Below, one piece after another: positions 18,944 through 29,718 of a stretch of DNA of 64,000 nucleotides. The notes under the pieces are model-generated. The model was not told where the DNA came from, made no database searches, and saw only the letters and a program-made list of their open reading frames with translations. The stretch is taken from contig CANFVU010000001.1 of the NCBI GenBank assembly GCA_947450545.1, positions 1 to 64,000 of the forward strand, in the 5' to 3' direction. This DNA is from Actinomycetota bacterium. Its GTDB lineage: Bacteria; Actinomycetota; Actinomycetes; Nanopelagicales; Nanopelagicaceae. Within the stretch, counting starts at the first letter, position 1. Every line of letters starts with the position of its first letter. A program made the position numbers and the translations under genes.

Positions 18944-20254
18944 CTACTGCGTGATTTCGAAAGGGCGATGCTCGTGCGCTGTTGGTGAGGCGTGGGCGAT
19001 GCGGTTGTAAATCGCGAGAAGATTCTCGGCTTGGCGTTCCCATGAACGTTCACTCAAAACTTCTGGTGTGTAAACCCCTACGTACGCGCTCTTATTCGAA
19101 AGAACTTTTTGGACCGCTGCGGCAAAATCTTTCGTATCTTGAGCGATAAACACTTCTCCATTACCCAAGCGCTTTACTTCCGCTGACATCGTTCGAACAT
19201 CGCTTACAACAATTGGTAAACGGGCCTGCATATATTCACCGAATTTGGTGATGAGTGAAATTTCGTGATTGAGTTTGTGATGAATAGGAATCAAGCCAAT
19301 ATCTGCTGTTGAGAGATATGAAACGAGCTCCGCATTGGGTACGTAAGGAACAACGTGGAAGCGATCAGCTAGATCCGAATAAGTCTCAATATATTGAATC
19401 ACTGTTGCATTTTTTGGATTAGCAATCAATGCAAGGTGAACATCGGCTAGCTCAGGTGAAGATCGAAGCGCATCAAGAACATCGCCCACTCCTCGTTGAG
19501 GAGCCACAGCCCCGCTATAAACGAGTAACGGGACGCTTTCAGAAATATTGCAATCACGACGAAGGTTGCGAGCTGAAGGAAGTTGGCCTTCGACTAAAGG
19601 ATCGTTTGCAACTATTTCTGGTTGGGATGAAATTCCAAGGTGTGGAACAAGAAGTTCATTCATACCTTCACTCACTGAAAGAATCGCTTGGGAAAGGGCA
19701 GCGTATTTCTTCTCTTGAGTGGTGTAGAGCTTAGCTAATGGCTTATTGAGATGAGCAACACCTGGAACATACTCATGTGCGTCATAAACGAGCGCAGCTG
19801 TGTGCCCTTTAACTGCAAGTGCCTCAACCATCGCACCCGCAATAGGAAGAGCTGTGTAATCGTGGGCATGAATCACATCGGGTTTGAAATCTAAAGCTAC
19901 GGGAGTTATCACCTTTACTGCACGACCATAATTTGGAATTCCAGGTTCACGAGCAGGAAGAAATCGAGCTTCAAATCGACGTTTGTAATAGCGAAGTCTG
20001 CGCAAAACTTTTGCTAATAGATCCTGTGTAACAACAGGTTTGAGGCCTAATCGTCGAATCGTTGCGTACCCAATTGAGATTTCGTCATCTTTAGGCGTTG
20101 AGGTAGCACCGATTACAAGTACATCCCAACCCGCATTGCCTAGCGACCAAGCGCATTTAAGAACGCGAGAATCTTCAACGACAGAGTTCAAAACAATATG
20201 AAGGGTGCGGGGCGCAGAGGAGCTGGAATTCTCAAATTGTGGCGCACTTCCCAT
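18944..20254 (-). CDS. Glycosyltransferase (GT4-like)
   Basis: GT-B fold pattern, HAHDYTALPIAGA, two-domain architecture. Confidence 0.8.
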   Translation of the reverse strand: MGSAPQFENSSSSAPRTLHIVLNSVVEDSRVLKCAWSLGNAGWDVLVIGATSTPKDDEISIGYATIRRLGLKPVVTQDLLAKVLRRLRYYKRRFEARFLPAREPGIPNYGRAVKVITPVALDFKPDVIHAHDYTALPIAGAMVEALAVKGHTAALVYDAHEYVPGVAHLNKPLAKLYTTQEKKYAALSQAILSVSEGMNELLVPHLGISSQPEIVANDPLVEGQLPSARNLRRDCNISESVPLLVYSGAVAPQRGVGDVLDALRSSPELADVHLALIANPKNATVIQYIETYSDLADRFHVVPYVPNAELVSYLSTADIGLIPIHHKLNHEISLITKFGEYMQARLPIVVSDVRTMSAEVKRLGNGEVFIAQDTKDFAAAVQKVLSNKSAYVGVYTPEVLSERSWERQAENLLAIYNRIAHASPTAHEHRPFEITQ

Positions 20255-20301
20255 AGGCGGAATCTACTAATAAAGCCCCGCGGGTGTAGCGTTAATGAAC
20301 C

Positions 20302-21582
20302 ATGAAGTTTCCTGAGATTCTTCCTTCACGACGAGATTACGCGGAGTTGGCGCGGAGTTGGCGAGTAGATCTCATTGCTGGAGTGACAGTTGGAATTGTT
20401 GCCCTCCCCTTAGCTCTTGCTTTTGGAATAACCACCGGAGCTGGCGCATCTGCCGGACTCATCACTGCAGTGCTTGCCGGATTAATTGCTGCCATATTTG
20501 GTGGATCCCATTTACAAGTAAGTGGTCCTACTGGTGCAATGACTGTCGTATTGGTTCCCATCGTTGCTCAACATGGCGTTGCAGTTTTACTTCCACTGGG
20601 CATTTTTGCCGGCATACTCGTGATTCTTTCTGGAATATTCGGAATAGGTACATTAATCAATCGAGTCCCATGGACAGTCATGGAAGGTTTCACGCTCGGA
20701 ATTGCAATGGTCATTGGGCTTCAACAAATTCCCATGGCGCTCGGTGTTGCAAAAGCGCATGGAGAAAGAACAATTCCTGTGGCATGGAATACGGTGCGCC
20801 ATGCGCTGCAAAGCGGGATTCACTGGAGTTCAGTCCTGATTGTGATCGCAAGTTTAGGAATTAAGTTTGCAACTCCACATCTGCTCAAGAAATTCAATAT
20901 TTCAATCTTCATTCCAGGCAGTTTTCTTTCGATAGTAATCATGACTGCGCTTTTATGGGGAACTGACGTGGCAAAAGTCGGAGCAATCCCGAAGTCACTC
21001 ATCAATACCCATGAATTATTCTCGTCCCATGCGTTGAGCGCACAAGGTATGACACTTTTTGCTTTCATGTATGCGGCGTTCTCGATTGCAGCTCTCTCGG
21101 GCATCGAGTCACTTCTCTCAGCGCGAGTTGCAGATCAAATGGCACACCATCATGGCTTAACGAAAACACTTCCTAACCGAGAACTCTTTGGACAAGGTTT
21201 AGCAACGGTTATAGCTTCGGCGTTGGGTGGAATCCCCGCAACCGGTGCAATCGCGCGCACCAGCGTCAATGTACGCTCGGGAGCACGCACTCGTTTTGCC
21301 GCTATCTCTCATGCGCTTTTCTTGATTCTCATCATCACTGTATTAAGCCCTGTTATAGCTCATGTTCCAACTGCCACATTAGCTGCAGTCCTAATTGGAA
21401 CATCTATCCGAATTGCATCGCCTGCGCGAATGAGAGAACTGCTCCGCACAACGGGGCCAGATGAGATTGTTTTGCTGGTTACTGCATTTGCAGTGCTCTG
21501 CATTGACTTGATGTGGGGAATTGTAATCGGAATAGTCTTGCATCTACTTCTGACTCGATTGATGAAGAAGAGTATTAATTAA
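20302..21582 (+). CDS. SulP/SLC26-family anion transporter lacking an evident STAS domain
   Basis: LIAGVTVGIVALPLALAFGITTGAGASAGLITAVLAGLIAAIFGGSHLQVSGPTGAM typical SulP; ends after the last TM. Confidence 0.88.
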   Translation: MKFPEILPSRRDYAELARSWRVDLIAGVTVGIVALPLALAFGITTGAGASAGLITAVLAGLIAAIFGGSHLQVSGPTGAMTVVLVPIVAQHGVAVLLPLGIFAGILVILSGIFGIGTLINRVPWTVMEGFTLGIAMVIGLQQIPMALGVAKAHGERTIPVAWNTVRHALQSGIHWSSVLIVIASLGIKFATPHLLKKFNISIFIPGSFLSIVIMTALLWGTDVAKVGAIPKSLINTHELFSSHALSAQGMTLFAFMYAAFSIAALSGIESLLSARVADQMAHHHGLTKTLPNRELFGQGLATVIASALGGIPATGAIARTSVNVRSGARTRFAAISHALFLILIITVLSPVIAHVPTATLAAVLIGTSIRIASPARMRELLRTTGPDEIVLLVTAFAVLCIDLMWGIVIGIVLHLLLTRLMKKSIN

Positions 21583-21601
21583 TTAATTAATTAATTAATA
21601 C
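21572..21601. repeat. 30-bp perfect AT-rich palindrome of ttaa repeats at a convergent gene end
   Basis: gtattaattaattaattaattaattaatac equals its own reverse complement. Confidence 0.95.
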
Positions 21602-21982
21602 AGTGACTAGCGTGATGACTGCGGTAAGCGCAGCTGCTTGAGCAAGAAGAACAAGAGCTGTCTTGCGATCAGCTGAACGTTGTTCAGGAGTTAAAACTTT
21701 TGTAATTGCCCCGACTTTGCCAAAGTTGAATGCGCCCATAAATCCAAATGCGAGACAGAACTTCTTGCGAGATTGAACGAAACCAATCGAGAATACAAAT
21801 GCAGGAAGGATGATGCTTAAGCGATCCATCTTTGATGCGCTATTTTGTTGAAAACTCGCAATGGTGACAATCGAGAGCAAACAACCAAGCCACATAACAA
21901 TTCTGCGGCGGCGAATTTCAGCTGGTCCAATGTTGCAGGTGCCAGGAATGTAGTTTGCTTCAGGAGTATTTGATTGAGACAT
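21587..21982 (-). CDS. Hypothetical membrane protein
   Basis: 131 aa with several hydrophobic segments; tail-to-tail with sulP. Confidence 0.6.
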   Translation of the reverse strand: MSQSNTPEANYIPGTCNIGPAEIRRRRIVMWLGCLLSIVTIASFQQNSASKMDRLSIILPAFVFSIGFVQSRKKFCLAFGFMGAFNFGKVGAITKVLTPEQRSADRKTALVLLAQAAALTAVITLVTVLIN

Positions 21983-21996
21983 AGTGGAATGAGACG

Positions 21997-22140
21997 CTAG
22001 AGAGCGTGCTCTTCATCCTCAAAAATTTCGTTGCTATCAAGCTCATTTTTATCGAGCCACTCAAAGAGGCTCTTGAGTGCACCAAAAATCATCGCAAGGA
22101 GCGCGAAAAGACCAAAGAGGCGGCGAATAGCTTTGAGCAT
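21997..22140 (-). CDS. Small 47-aa protein, one N-terminal hydrophobic segment, acidic tail
   Basis: MLKAIRRLFGLFALLAMIFGALKSLFEWLDKNELDSNEIFEDEEHAL; between two minus-strand genes, absent from the ORF track. Confidence 0.5.
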   Translation of the reverse strand: MLKAIRRLFGLFALLAMIFGALKSLFEWLDKNELDSNEIFEDEEHAL

Positions 22141-22143
22141 GGC

Positions 22144-23259
22144 TTAATAATAGCCGAGGGCGCCGTCGATATCGGCCCAGATGTCTTCGACATCCTCAAT
22201 CCCCACAGAGAGACGGATCAAATTCTCCGGGATTGATGGACTTTCTGCGCTCCAACGATGGCGTCGTTCCCATAGGGACTCCACGCCTCCCAGTGATGTA
22301 GCTTGAGAGATCAGCGTTGACGACGAACACACCGTGTCAGCATCAGCAGGAGTTCCGTGAATTTCAAAACTAATAACTGCTCCAAAGCCCTGCATGAATT
22401 TCTTTGCAGTGGCGTGATGCGGATCTGTTGGCAAGCCTGGGTAGCGAACTTTGGCAACTTTTGGATGGTTGCTCAGACGTGTTGCAAGTTCAAGAGCGCT
22501 CTTTTGAGATTGTGCCAAACGAATTGCAAGAGTGCGCAATCCGCGAAGTGCCAACCAACTTTCAAATGGACCTGGGATAGCTCCGCCGAGTTTGCGTTGA
22601 TCTTCAAGTCGCGTGAAGAGCGCTTCATCATTGGTCGAAAGCGAACCCATCAAAACATCACTGTGACCAGCGAGGAACTTTGTTACGGAGTTCATGGAAA
22701 TGTCAGCGCCCATCGCAATCGGCTTTTGATTCAACGCAGTTGCAAAAGTGTTATCCACTCCCACACCACAATTAAGAGATTTAGCTGCAGCGATAATTGT
22801 TGGGAGATCTGCAACTTCCATCGCGGGATTTGTTGGAGATTCCATCCAGAGCAAGACTGTGCCAGGAAGTGCGTCGAGTACTTCCTGAGTGTTTGCCACA
22901 TCAACATAGCGAACTTCAATGCGCTCTTCTACAGAAAGTTTCTTCAACAATGACATCGTGCCGCTATACCCGTGCTTCGAAGCGGTGATAACTGCACCTC
23001 GAGGAAGAATATTGAAAACAGCAGAAATTGCAGCCATACCTGAACCAAATGTCAGTGTTCGTCCGCCTTCAAGGGCTGAAATAGCATCTTCGAGAGCGCT
23101 CCACGTTGGGTTGCCGTAGCGACCATAACCAATTTCATTTGGAGCATGAAAAGTAGAACTGAGAGAAATAGGCGGATTGATATCGCCATCAGCAGATACT
23201 GGAGGGCGACCAGCAGCAACGACTGCAGAAGCCGGGCGCAATGACTTTTTCTCGCTCAC
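22144..23259 (-). CDS. Cys/Met metabolism PLP-dependent enzyme (cystathionine gamma-synthase/lyase family)
   Basis: PLP lysine region SVTKFLAGHSDVLMG; SSTFHAPNEIGYGRYGNPT. Confidence 0.87.
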   Translation of the reverse strand: MSEKKSLRPASAVVAAGRPPVSADGDINPPISLSSTFHAPNEIGYGRYGNPTWSALEDAISALEGGRTLTFGSGMAAISAVFNILPRGAVITASKHGYSGTMSLLKKLSVEERIEVRYVDVANTQEVLDALPGTVLLWMESPTNPAMEVADLPTIIAAAKSLNCGVGVDNTFATALNQKPIAMGADISMNSVTKFLAGHSDVLMGSLSTNDEALFTRLEDQRKLGGAIPGPFESWLALRGLRTLAIRLAQSQKSALELATRLSNHPKVAKVRYPGLPTDPHHATAKKFMQGFGAVISFEIHGTPADADTVCSSSTLISQATSLGGVESLWERRHRWSAESPSIPENLIRLSVGIEDVEDIWADIDGALGYY

Positions 23260-23284
23260 CAGATAATCCTACAGTGCAGAGGAA

Positions 23285-24430
23285 TTAGCGAATGGCAGCA
23301 GCAATACGCTCGATTGCTTCAGTGAGAATCTCAGGACTTGTTCCAAAGTTGAGGCGAACAAATTGAGAATGTGTAGCGCTAAATGTGGCACCAGCATTGA
23401 GAGCAACTTTTGCACGTTCAAGCAAAGCTTGGGCTGGATTCTCTCCAAGATTCAACGAAGTCAGATCAAGCCAAGCGAGATAGCTCGTATCGGGTATGCG
23501 ATATCCAACAGAAGGAAGTTTCTCGGCCAATAACGTTGCGAGGAATTTTCTATTGTGATCAAGAGTCTCTAAGCAAGCATCAAGCCATTCAACAGATTCA
23601 TATGCTCTGGCAGCAGCAAAAGCGCCAAAGAGTGAAGAACGCCAATGCACTGCAGGCGGCATCGCTTTCGCCGTTTGAAGCCACTTTTCATTTTGCGTAA
23701 TGATGGTCGCACATTTAAGTCCAGCGATATTCCACGACTTACTTGCAGCAGTAACTGTGATACCCACTTCGCGGGCAGTTTCACTGACGTTAAGAAATGG
23801 AACAAACTCATGTTCTTTAAAAGTTAGTGGGGCATGGATTTCATCACTGAAAACAGCAACGCCATACTTCTTTGCTAAATCAGCAAGTGCACTTAACTCT
23901 TCACGCGTATGAACTGTGCCCGTTGGGTTCTGTGGATTGCAAAGGTAATGTATTTTCGCACCGCTCTTGTAGGCCTCTTCAATCAATGGGAGGTTGAGGC
24001 GGTACTCAAGTCCATGTCGAATCATGGGAGCATCGACGATGTGACATTTAAGTTCGAGAATCCAGTTTGCAAAATTGTGATAGACCGGAGAATCGACAAC
24101 GATGTGATCGCCTGGTTGAACAATCATGCGAGACATCTCAACCATGCCCACACCAACATCCGTTGCTGGGAAAACTTGTGCAACGTCAACATCCCAATTC
24201 CAGCGGCGTTTCATAAAAGCTGCGAGATTTGCACTTAATTCAGGGACTGATCCTAGGTAGCCGATATCTGAACGATTGAGCATCTCCATCAATTGGGTAC
24301 GGATTGCTTCTGCTATTTCGAAATCCATCTCTGCAACAGGGAGCGGCAATACATCATGAGGAAAATCGCGCCACTTGGTCGAGAGTCGTTTTTGTAGATC
24401 GACGAGCGGTAAACCCTTAAGTGGTTGCAT
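23285..24430 (-). CDS. MalY/PatB aminotransferase (cystathionine beta-lyase-like)
   Basis: CNPQNPTGTVHTREEL, SDEIHAPLTF, SKSWNIAGLK. Confidence 0.87.
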   Translation of the reverse strand: MQPLKGLPLVDLQKRLSTKWRDFPHDVLPLPVAEMDFEIAEAIRTQLMEMLNRSDIGYLGSVPELSANLAAFMKRRWNWDVDVAQVFPATDVGVGMVEMSRMIVQPGDHIVVDSPVYHNFANWILELKCHIVDAPMIRHGLEYRLNLPLIEEAYKSGAKIHYLCNPQNPTGTVHTREELSALADLAKKYGVAVFSDEIHAPLTFKEHEFVPFLNVSETAREVGITVTAASKSWNIAGLKCATIITQNEKWLQTAKAMPPAVHWRSSLFGAFAAARAYESVEWLDACLETLDHNRKFLATLLAEKLPSVGYRIPDTSYLAWLDLTSLNLGENPAQALLERAKVALNAGATFSATHSQFVRLNFGTSPEILTEAIERIAAAIR

Positions 24431-24497
24431 TTCGACAGTATTTCATGGCAACCGCACTTTCGCTAGGCAATCAGATTCGAGCCTGTACTTACGTGGG

Positions 24498-25442
24498 TTA
24501 TTTGGCAGCGCGCTCAGCGCGTTTTGCTGCTGCAAGACTCACAACGGCTGTTGTACCGAGCACCACAAGAATGAATCCAAGACTTACTTGCAGAGATATT
24601 TCGGGAATTTCGATTCCAGCAACCTCATGATGTCCGCCTGATATTGCAGCTTCAAGAACGAGCTTCACGCCAATGAAAGCAAGAATGAGCGATAGTCCTT
24701 CAGTCAGGTAAACAAGCTTTGCCATCAACCCTCCGATGAGGAAGTACAGCTGACGCAGCCCCATCAAAGCAAAGACGTTGGCAGTCACAATAATGTAAGG
24801 ATTTTTTGTGAGACCAAAAATCGCTGGGATGGAATCAAAAGCAAAGAGGACATTTGTTGTTGAGATGGCGATTAAAGCAAGCACAAAAGTTGAAGCACCT
24901 TTGGAGCGAACGAAGGATATGAGCTTGCCTTCTTCCCACTCTTCAGATTCGTTTTCTCTGTAGAGCTGAATTGCGGTGTATATCAAGAAGAAGCCGAAGA
25001 AGTAGAAAATCCATGAATATCTATTTACAAGAGCCGATCCCCCAGCGATAAATATTCCTCGCAAAAAGAGGGAGGAGACAATTCCGATGAGAAGAACCAA
25101 TTCTTCTTTCTCTTTCGGAACTTGAAGCCTGGCAAGAATCAAAATAAAAACAAAGAGGTTGTCGAATGAGAGTGAGTACTCGGTTATCCACCCTGCAAAA
25201 AATTCACTTCGCGCACCTTCTGTTGCCCACGCAGCTAAGGAGAGCCCAAAAATAACTGCGAGGCCAACATAAAAAAGGGTCCAAAAAGTTGCGGCTTTGA
25301 GAGTCGTCTTCTTATTTCGATTGAAGAATGCGAGAGCGAAATCAAACCCCAGAACTAAAGTCAGACCAATCAGCGTGATGACCCAAATGTGAAGACTCAT
25401 GGGAGTTGATGCGTTCATTGTCGCAACTCTAGCAAGCCTCAA
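24498..25442 (-). CDS. TerC/Alx family integral membrane protein
   Basis: EYSLSFDNLFVFILI, STTNVLFAFDSIPAIFGLT. Confidence 0.92.
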   Translation of the reverse strand: MRLARVATMNASTPMSLHIWVITLIGLTLVLGFDFALAFFNRNKKTTLKAATFWTLFYVGLAVIFGLSLAAWATEGARSEFFAGWITEYSLSFDNLFVFILILARLQVPKEKEELVLLIGIVSSLFLRGIFIAGGSALVNRYSWIFYFFGFFLIYTAIQLYRENESEEWEEGKLISFVRSKGASTFVLALIAISTTNVLFAFDSIPAIFGLTKNPYIIVTANVFALMGLRQLYFLIGGLMAKLVYLTEGLSLILAFIGVKLVLEAAISGGHHEVAGIEIPEISLQVSLGFILVVLGTTAVVSLAAAKRAERAAK

Positions 25443-25496
25443 GAACCATCACCGTCAGGTGGAGCCGCATGAGCGCCAAAAGGGTAAAGTCGTTGT

Positions 25497-26129
25497 GTGG
25501 CCCTGACAACCGAAGCGCAAATGTTGGCAATCGCCAAGAAGATTGTGAAAGCAGATCCAGCGTTCAAGCCAATTATTCTTCGTGCACCTCTCTGCACCAT
25601 TGGACGCAAACGTCCTAAGCAAGGCCACTATGAGACTCTTGTTGACTCCATCATCTCCCAACAACTAGCGATTAAAGCGGCAGAAACCATCTTTAATCGG
25701 TTGAAAGATCTCGTAGACGGAGAAATTCTTCCGGAGAAAATCACGAAATTATCTGTCAATCAACTCCGCGCAGTGGGTGCCTCAGGAGCGAAAGCTAAAT
25801 CTATTCTCGAATTAACCGATGCAACCCTTGCTGGTGATTTACATTTTGCGAAATATGGTCGTATGTCGAATGAAGACATCACCAACGACCTCATAAAGAT
25901 TTGGGGTATTGGAAGGTGGACGACGGAAATGTTTCTCATGTTCCACCTGGGCCGCCTCGATGTATGGCCCGTTTTAGATTTAGGAGTTCGACGCGGCTGG
26001 GAGAAACTCCATAATCTCAAATCAGAGATTGAGCCAAAAAAGTTGGAACCACTCGGAGAAAAGTTCGATGGCTTTCAATCAGTGGCAGCGTGGTATTGCT
26101 GGCGTGCACTTGAGAAAGAGCCGTCTTAG
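25497..26129 (+). CDS. DNA-3-methyladenine glycosylase II (AlkA-like, HhH-GPD)
   Basis: SIISQQLAIKAA, IWGIGRWTTEMFLMFHLGRLDVWPVLDLGVRRG. Confidence 0.9.
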   Translation: MALTTEAQMLAIAKKIVKADPAFKPIILRAPLCTIGRKRPKQGHYETLVDSIISQQLAIKAAETIFNRLKDLVDGEILPEKITKLSVNQLRAVGASGAKAKSILELTDATLAGDLHFAKYGRMSNEDITNDLIKIWGIGRWTTEMFLMFHLGRLDVWPVLDLGVRRGWEKLHNLKSEIEPKKLEPLGEKFDGFQSVAAWYCWRALEKEPS

Positions 26130-26155
26130 AAAGTTACGTTTTAGAATCTGAAACG

Positions 26156-26719
26156 TTAAGCGAGTACAGGAAATGCAATTCCTGTTGAAGAATGACAATC
26201 GTAGCCATTTGGATTTTTCTCCAAATAACGTTGATGGTATTCCTCTGCTTCCCAATATGTATGTCCGTCTGCTTCTTGGATCTCGGTACAGATTTTATCC
26301 ATTCCATTTTTTACAAGAGCGGTTTCGTAAATATCGCGAGTATTTACAGCTTCAATCATCTGTTCAGGAGTCGCTGTATAAATTGCGCTTCGATACTGCG
26401 TTCCAATATCTCCACCTTGCTTATTCAGTGATGTTGGATCGTGCATCGTCCAGAATTCCTGAAGCAAGCGGTTGTAGCTCACAACAGATGGATCGAAAAT
26501 AACTTTCACCATTTCTGCATGACCAGTTTGACCCGTACATACTTCTTTATATGTCGGCTCAGATTTATTGCCGCCCATATATCCAACGGATGTTTCAACA
26601 ACGCCATCCATCTGCCAGAACCGTCGCTCGGCTCCCCAAAAGCAACCTGTTGCGAAATATGCGGTCTCGGTGTGCAAGCTATCTGCGTTCATCATGGGGG
26701 TAATTCTTCCACTTTCCAA
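26156..26719 (-). CDS. msrA: Peptide methionine sulfoxide reductase MsrA
   Basis: ATGCFWGAERRFW, GYMGG, EYHQRYLEKNPNGY. Confidence 0.96.
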   Translation of the reverse strand: MESGRITPMMNADSLHTETAYFATGCFWGAERRFWQMDGVVETSVGYMGGNKSEPTYKEVCTGQTGHAEMVKVIFDPSVVSYNRLLQEFWTMHDPTSLNKQGGDIGTQYRSAIYTATPEQMIEAVNTRDIYETALVKNGMDKICTEIQEADGHTYWEAEEYHQRYLEKNPNGYDCHSSTGIAFPVLA

Positions 26720-26745
26720 TAGAGTTGCTTACTGGCGCGAAAAAC

Positions 26746-26817
26746 GCCCTCGTAGCTCAGGGGATAGAGCACTGCCCTCCGGAGGCAGGTGCGCAGGTTC
26801 GATTCCTGCCGAGGGCA
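26746..26817 (+). tRNA. tRNA-Arg (anticodon CCG)
   Basis: Acceptor gccctcg/cgagggc; anticodon stem ctgcc-ctccgga-ggcag; T-arm caggttcgattcctg. Confidence 0.93.
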
Positions 26818-27098
26818 CAAATCACACGATTTTCCTCAAATTGTTGGAATCTTTTCTGTTTCACCCTTGTTATGTAAGGAGTTACACGGGAGAATACGAC
26901 GTGCACTTCTTTTAGGGGTGCGAGCAGTTTGCTTCATCAATGTTCGAAACCGCTGTACAGATGTTCCGCATTTAGTACCACCTGAGTTTCAACGCTGAAA
27001 CGAATGAGCGACCTAGAGGATGACCTCGGGTTGAATCAATTTTTTACCCTGTTGTTCGATCCCCCGAGCGACAGTATGTGAGTTGTTAAGGAGATGCC

Positions 27099-27368
27099 AT
27101 GGATTGGCGACATCAATCGGCTTGCCGAGATGAAGATCCCGAGCTCTTCTTTCCTATCGGAAATACCGGACCAGCAATCGCTCAAATCGAAGAAGCGAAA
27201 AAAGTGTGCAATCGCTGCATCGTCAAAGATGCTTGCTTGGCATGGGCCATTGAATCTGGACAAGATGCTGGTGTCTGGGGTGGACTTTCAGAAGATGAGC
27301 GTCGCGCTATGAAGCGTCGCGCTGCTCGTAACCGCGCTCGCATGATGGAGCAACAGCAACAATTCTAA
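27099..27368 (+). CDS. WhiB-family Fe-S transcriptional regulator
   Basis: CRDEDPELFFP...CNRCIVKDACLAWAIESGQDAGVWGGLSEDERR. Confidence 0.95.
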   Translation: MDWRHQSACRDEDPELFFPIGNTGPAIAQIEEAKKVCNRCIVKDACLAWAIESGQDAGVWGGLSEDERRAMKRRAARNRARMMEQQQQF

Positions 27369-27380
27369 CGATTGTGAACT

Positions 27381-28736
<1,356 letters not shown>

Positions 28737-28742
28737 CTAAGC

Positions 28743-29180
28743 CTAATGCGTCCGAATGGTGAAATGCGCCAGATCCACTGCGTGAAGCCAATGCTCGAAC
28801 GTGCTCCACCGGGAGCTTTCAATGACTGCGATCTTCCATAACTCTTGCGCGACGAGCGGAGCTGACTTAATTCTGGCTGCAAGTATTTCTCCGGCTTGGG
28901 TTTCACCGCGAAACGCAATCCAAAATCCTTCCTCAGAAATTCTGCAGAAAAATTCTTCCCCGCGGATTTCTCTTTCGATACTTCGAGCGAGCGCAACTAT
29001 CTGCCCCTCACCCACCTGTGAATCATGTGCAGCAGAGTTGAGCGAGAGAATTGAGAGAGCTCGACCATCGCGGCGAGATCCAAAATATTCCGACTGTGCG
29101 CGTTCCAGAAAAATTGCAGGTGCGGGCGCACCAGTGAGTGAGTCGGTCACGCCATTATTGCCAAATTCAATCTCGTTCAT
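28743..29180 (-). CDS. Small degenerate GGDEF-like protein
   Basis: DSLTGAPAPAIFLERAQ and ...FFCRISEEGFWIAF in the positions of GGDEF landmarks, without the catalytic motif. Confidence 0.5.
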   Translation of the reverse strand: MNEIEFGNNGVTDSLTGAPAPAIFLERAQSEYFGSRRDGRALSILSLNSAAHDSQVGEGQIVALARSIEREIRGEEFFCRISEEGFWIAFRGETQAGEILAARIKSAPLVAQELWKIAVIESSRWSTFEHWLHAVDLAHFTIRTH

Positions 29181-29212
29181 CGTGAGATGAAAATAATCGC
29201 TATCCTGATGCC

Positions 29213-29614
29213 GTGGAAGAGAACCAACACTCAAGCGAGAGCAAATCGCAATTTCCACCATTAATGGAATTTGCTCGTCGATCGGCACACCACCTGTTGC
29301 GCATTGAATCAGCTCTCTTAATTCTGCTTGCTCTTTATCTTGCAATCTCTGCCGTAACAAAAGGCGTTACAGCACCTGGAGCTTTCGCCGGCGAGATTAT
29401 CTTCTCTCTCACTGCAGCAATCGGCCTCTACTTCTGCTCTCAAGGATTTAAGAAGCGAGCAGCTTTTGGTCGGGCTCCGGCGCTTCTGGCAAACCTCATA
29501 GCTTTAGGGGTTGCCTATTTCATGATCTCCGGAAAACTCATCTGGGTCGGGGTTCTGTTGGGACTCTTGGCATTCGCCACCGCGCTCTCAGCTTTGCTCG
29601 GCTATACCGAATAA
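29213..29614 (+). CDS. Hypothetical membrane protein
   Basis: Four hydrophobic segments. Confidence 0.6.
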   Translation: MEENQHSSESKSQFPPLMEFARRSAHHLLRIESALLILLALYLAISAVTKGVTAPGAFAGEIIFSLTAAIGLYFCSQGFKKRAAFGRAPALLANLIALGVAYFMISGKLIWVGVLLGLLAFATALSALLGYTE

Positions 29615-29718
29615 GACCCACCTCGGGGAAGCGACCCTTCTCACATTTCTCGCATAATGGGCCGATGTGAACCTACGCTCAATTCACCATAGACTCCGGC
29701 TTGAACGAAAAGGAGTAC

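Noticed and set aside
25443-25496. yybP-ykoY type riboswitch upstream of the TerC/Alx gene
   Set aside because: The gap is only 54 nt and shows no recognisable motif.
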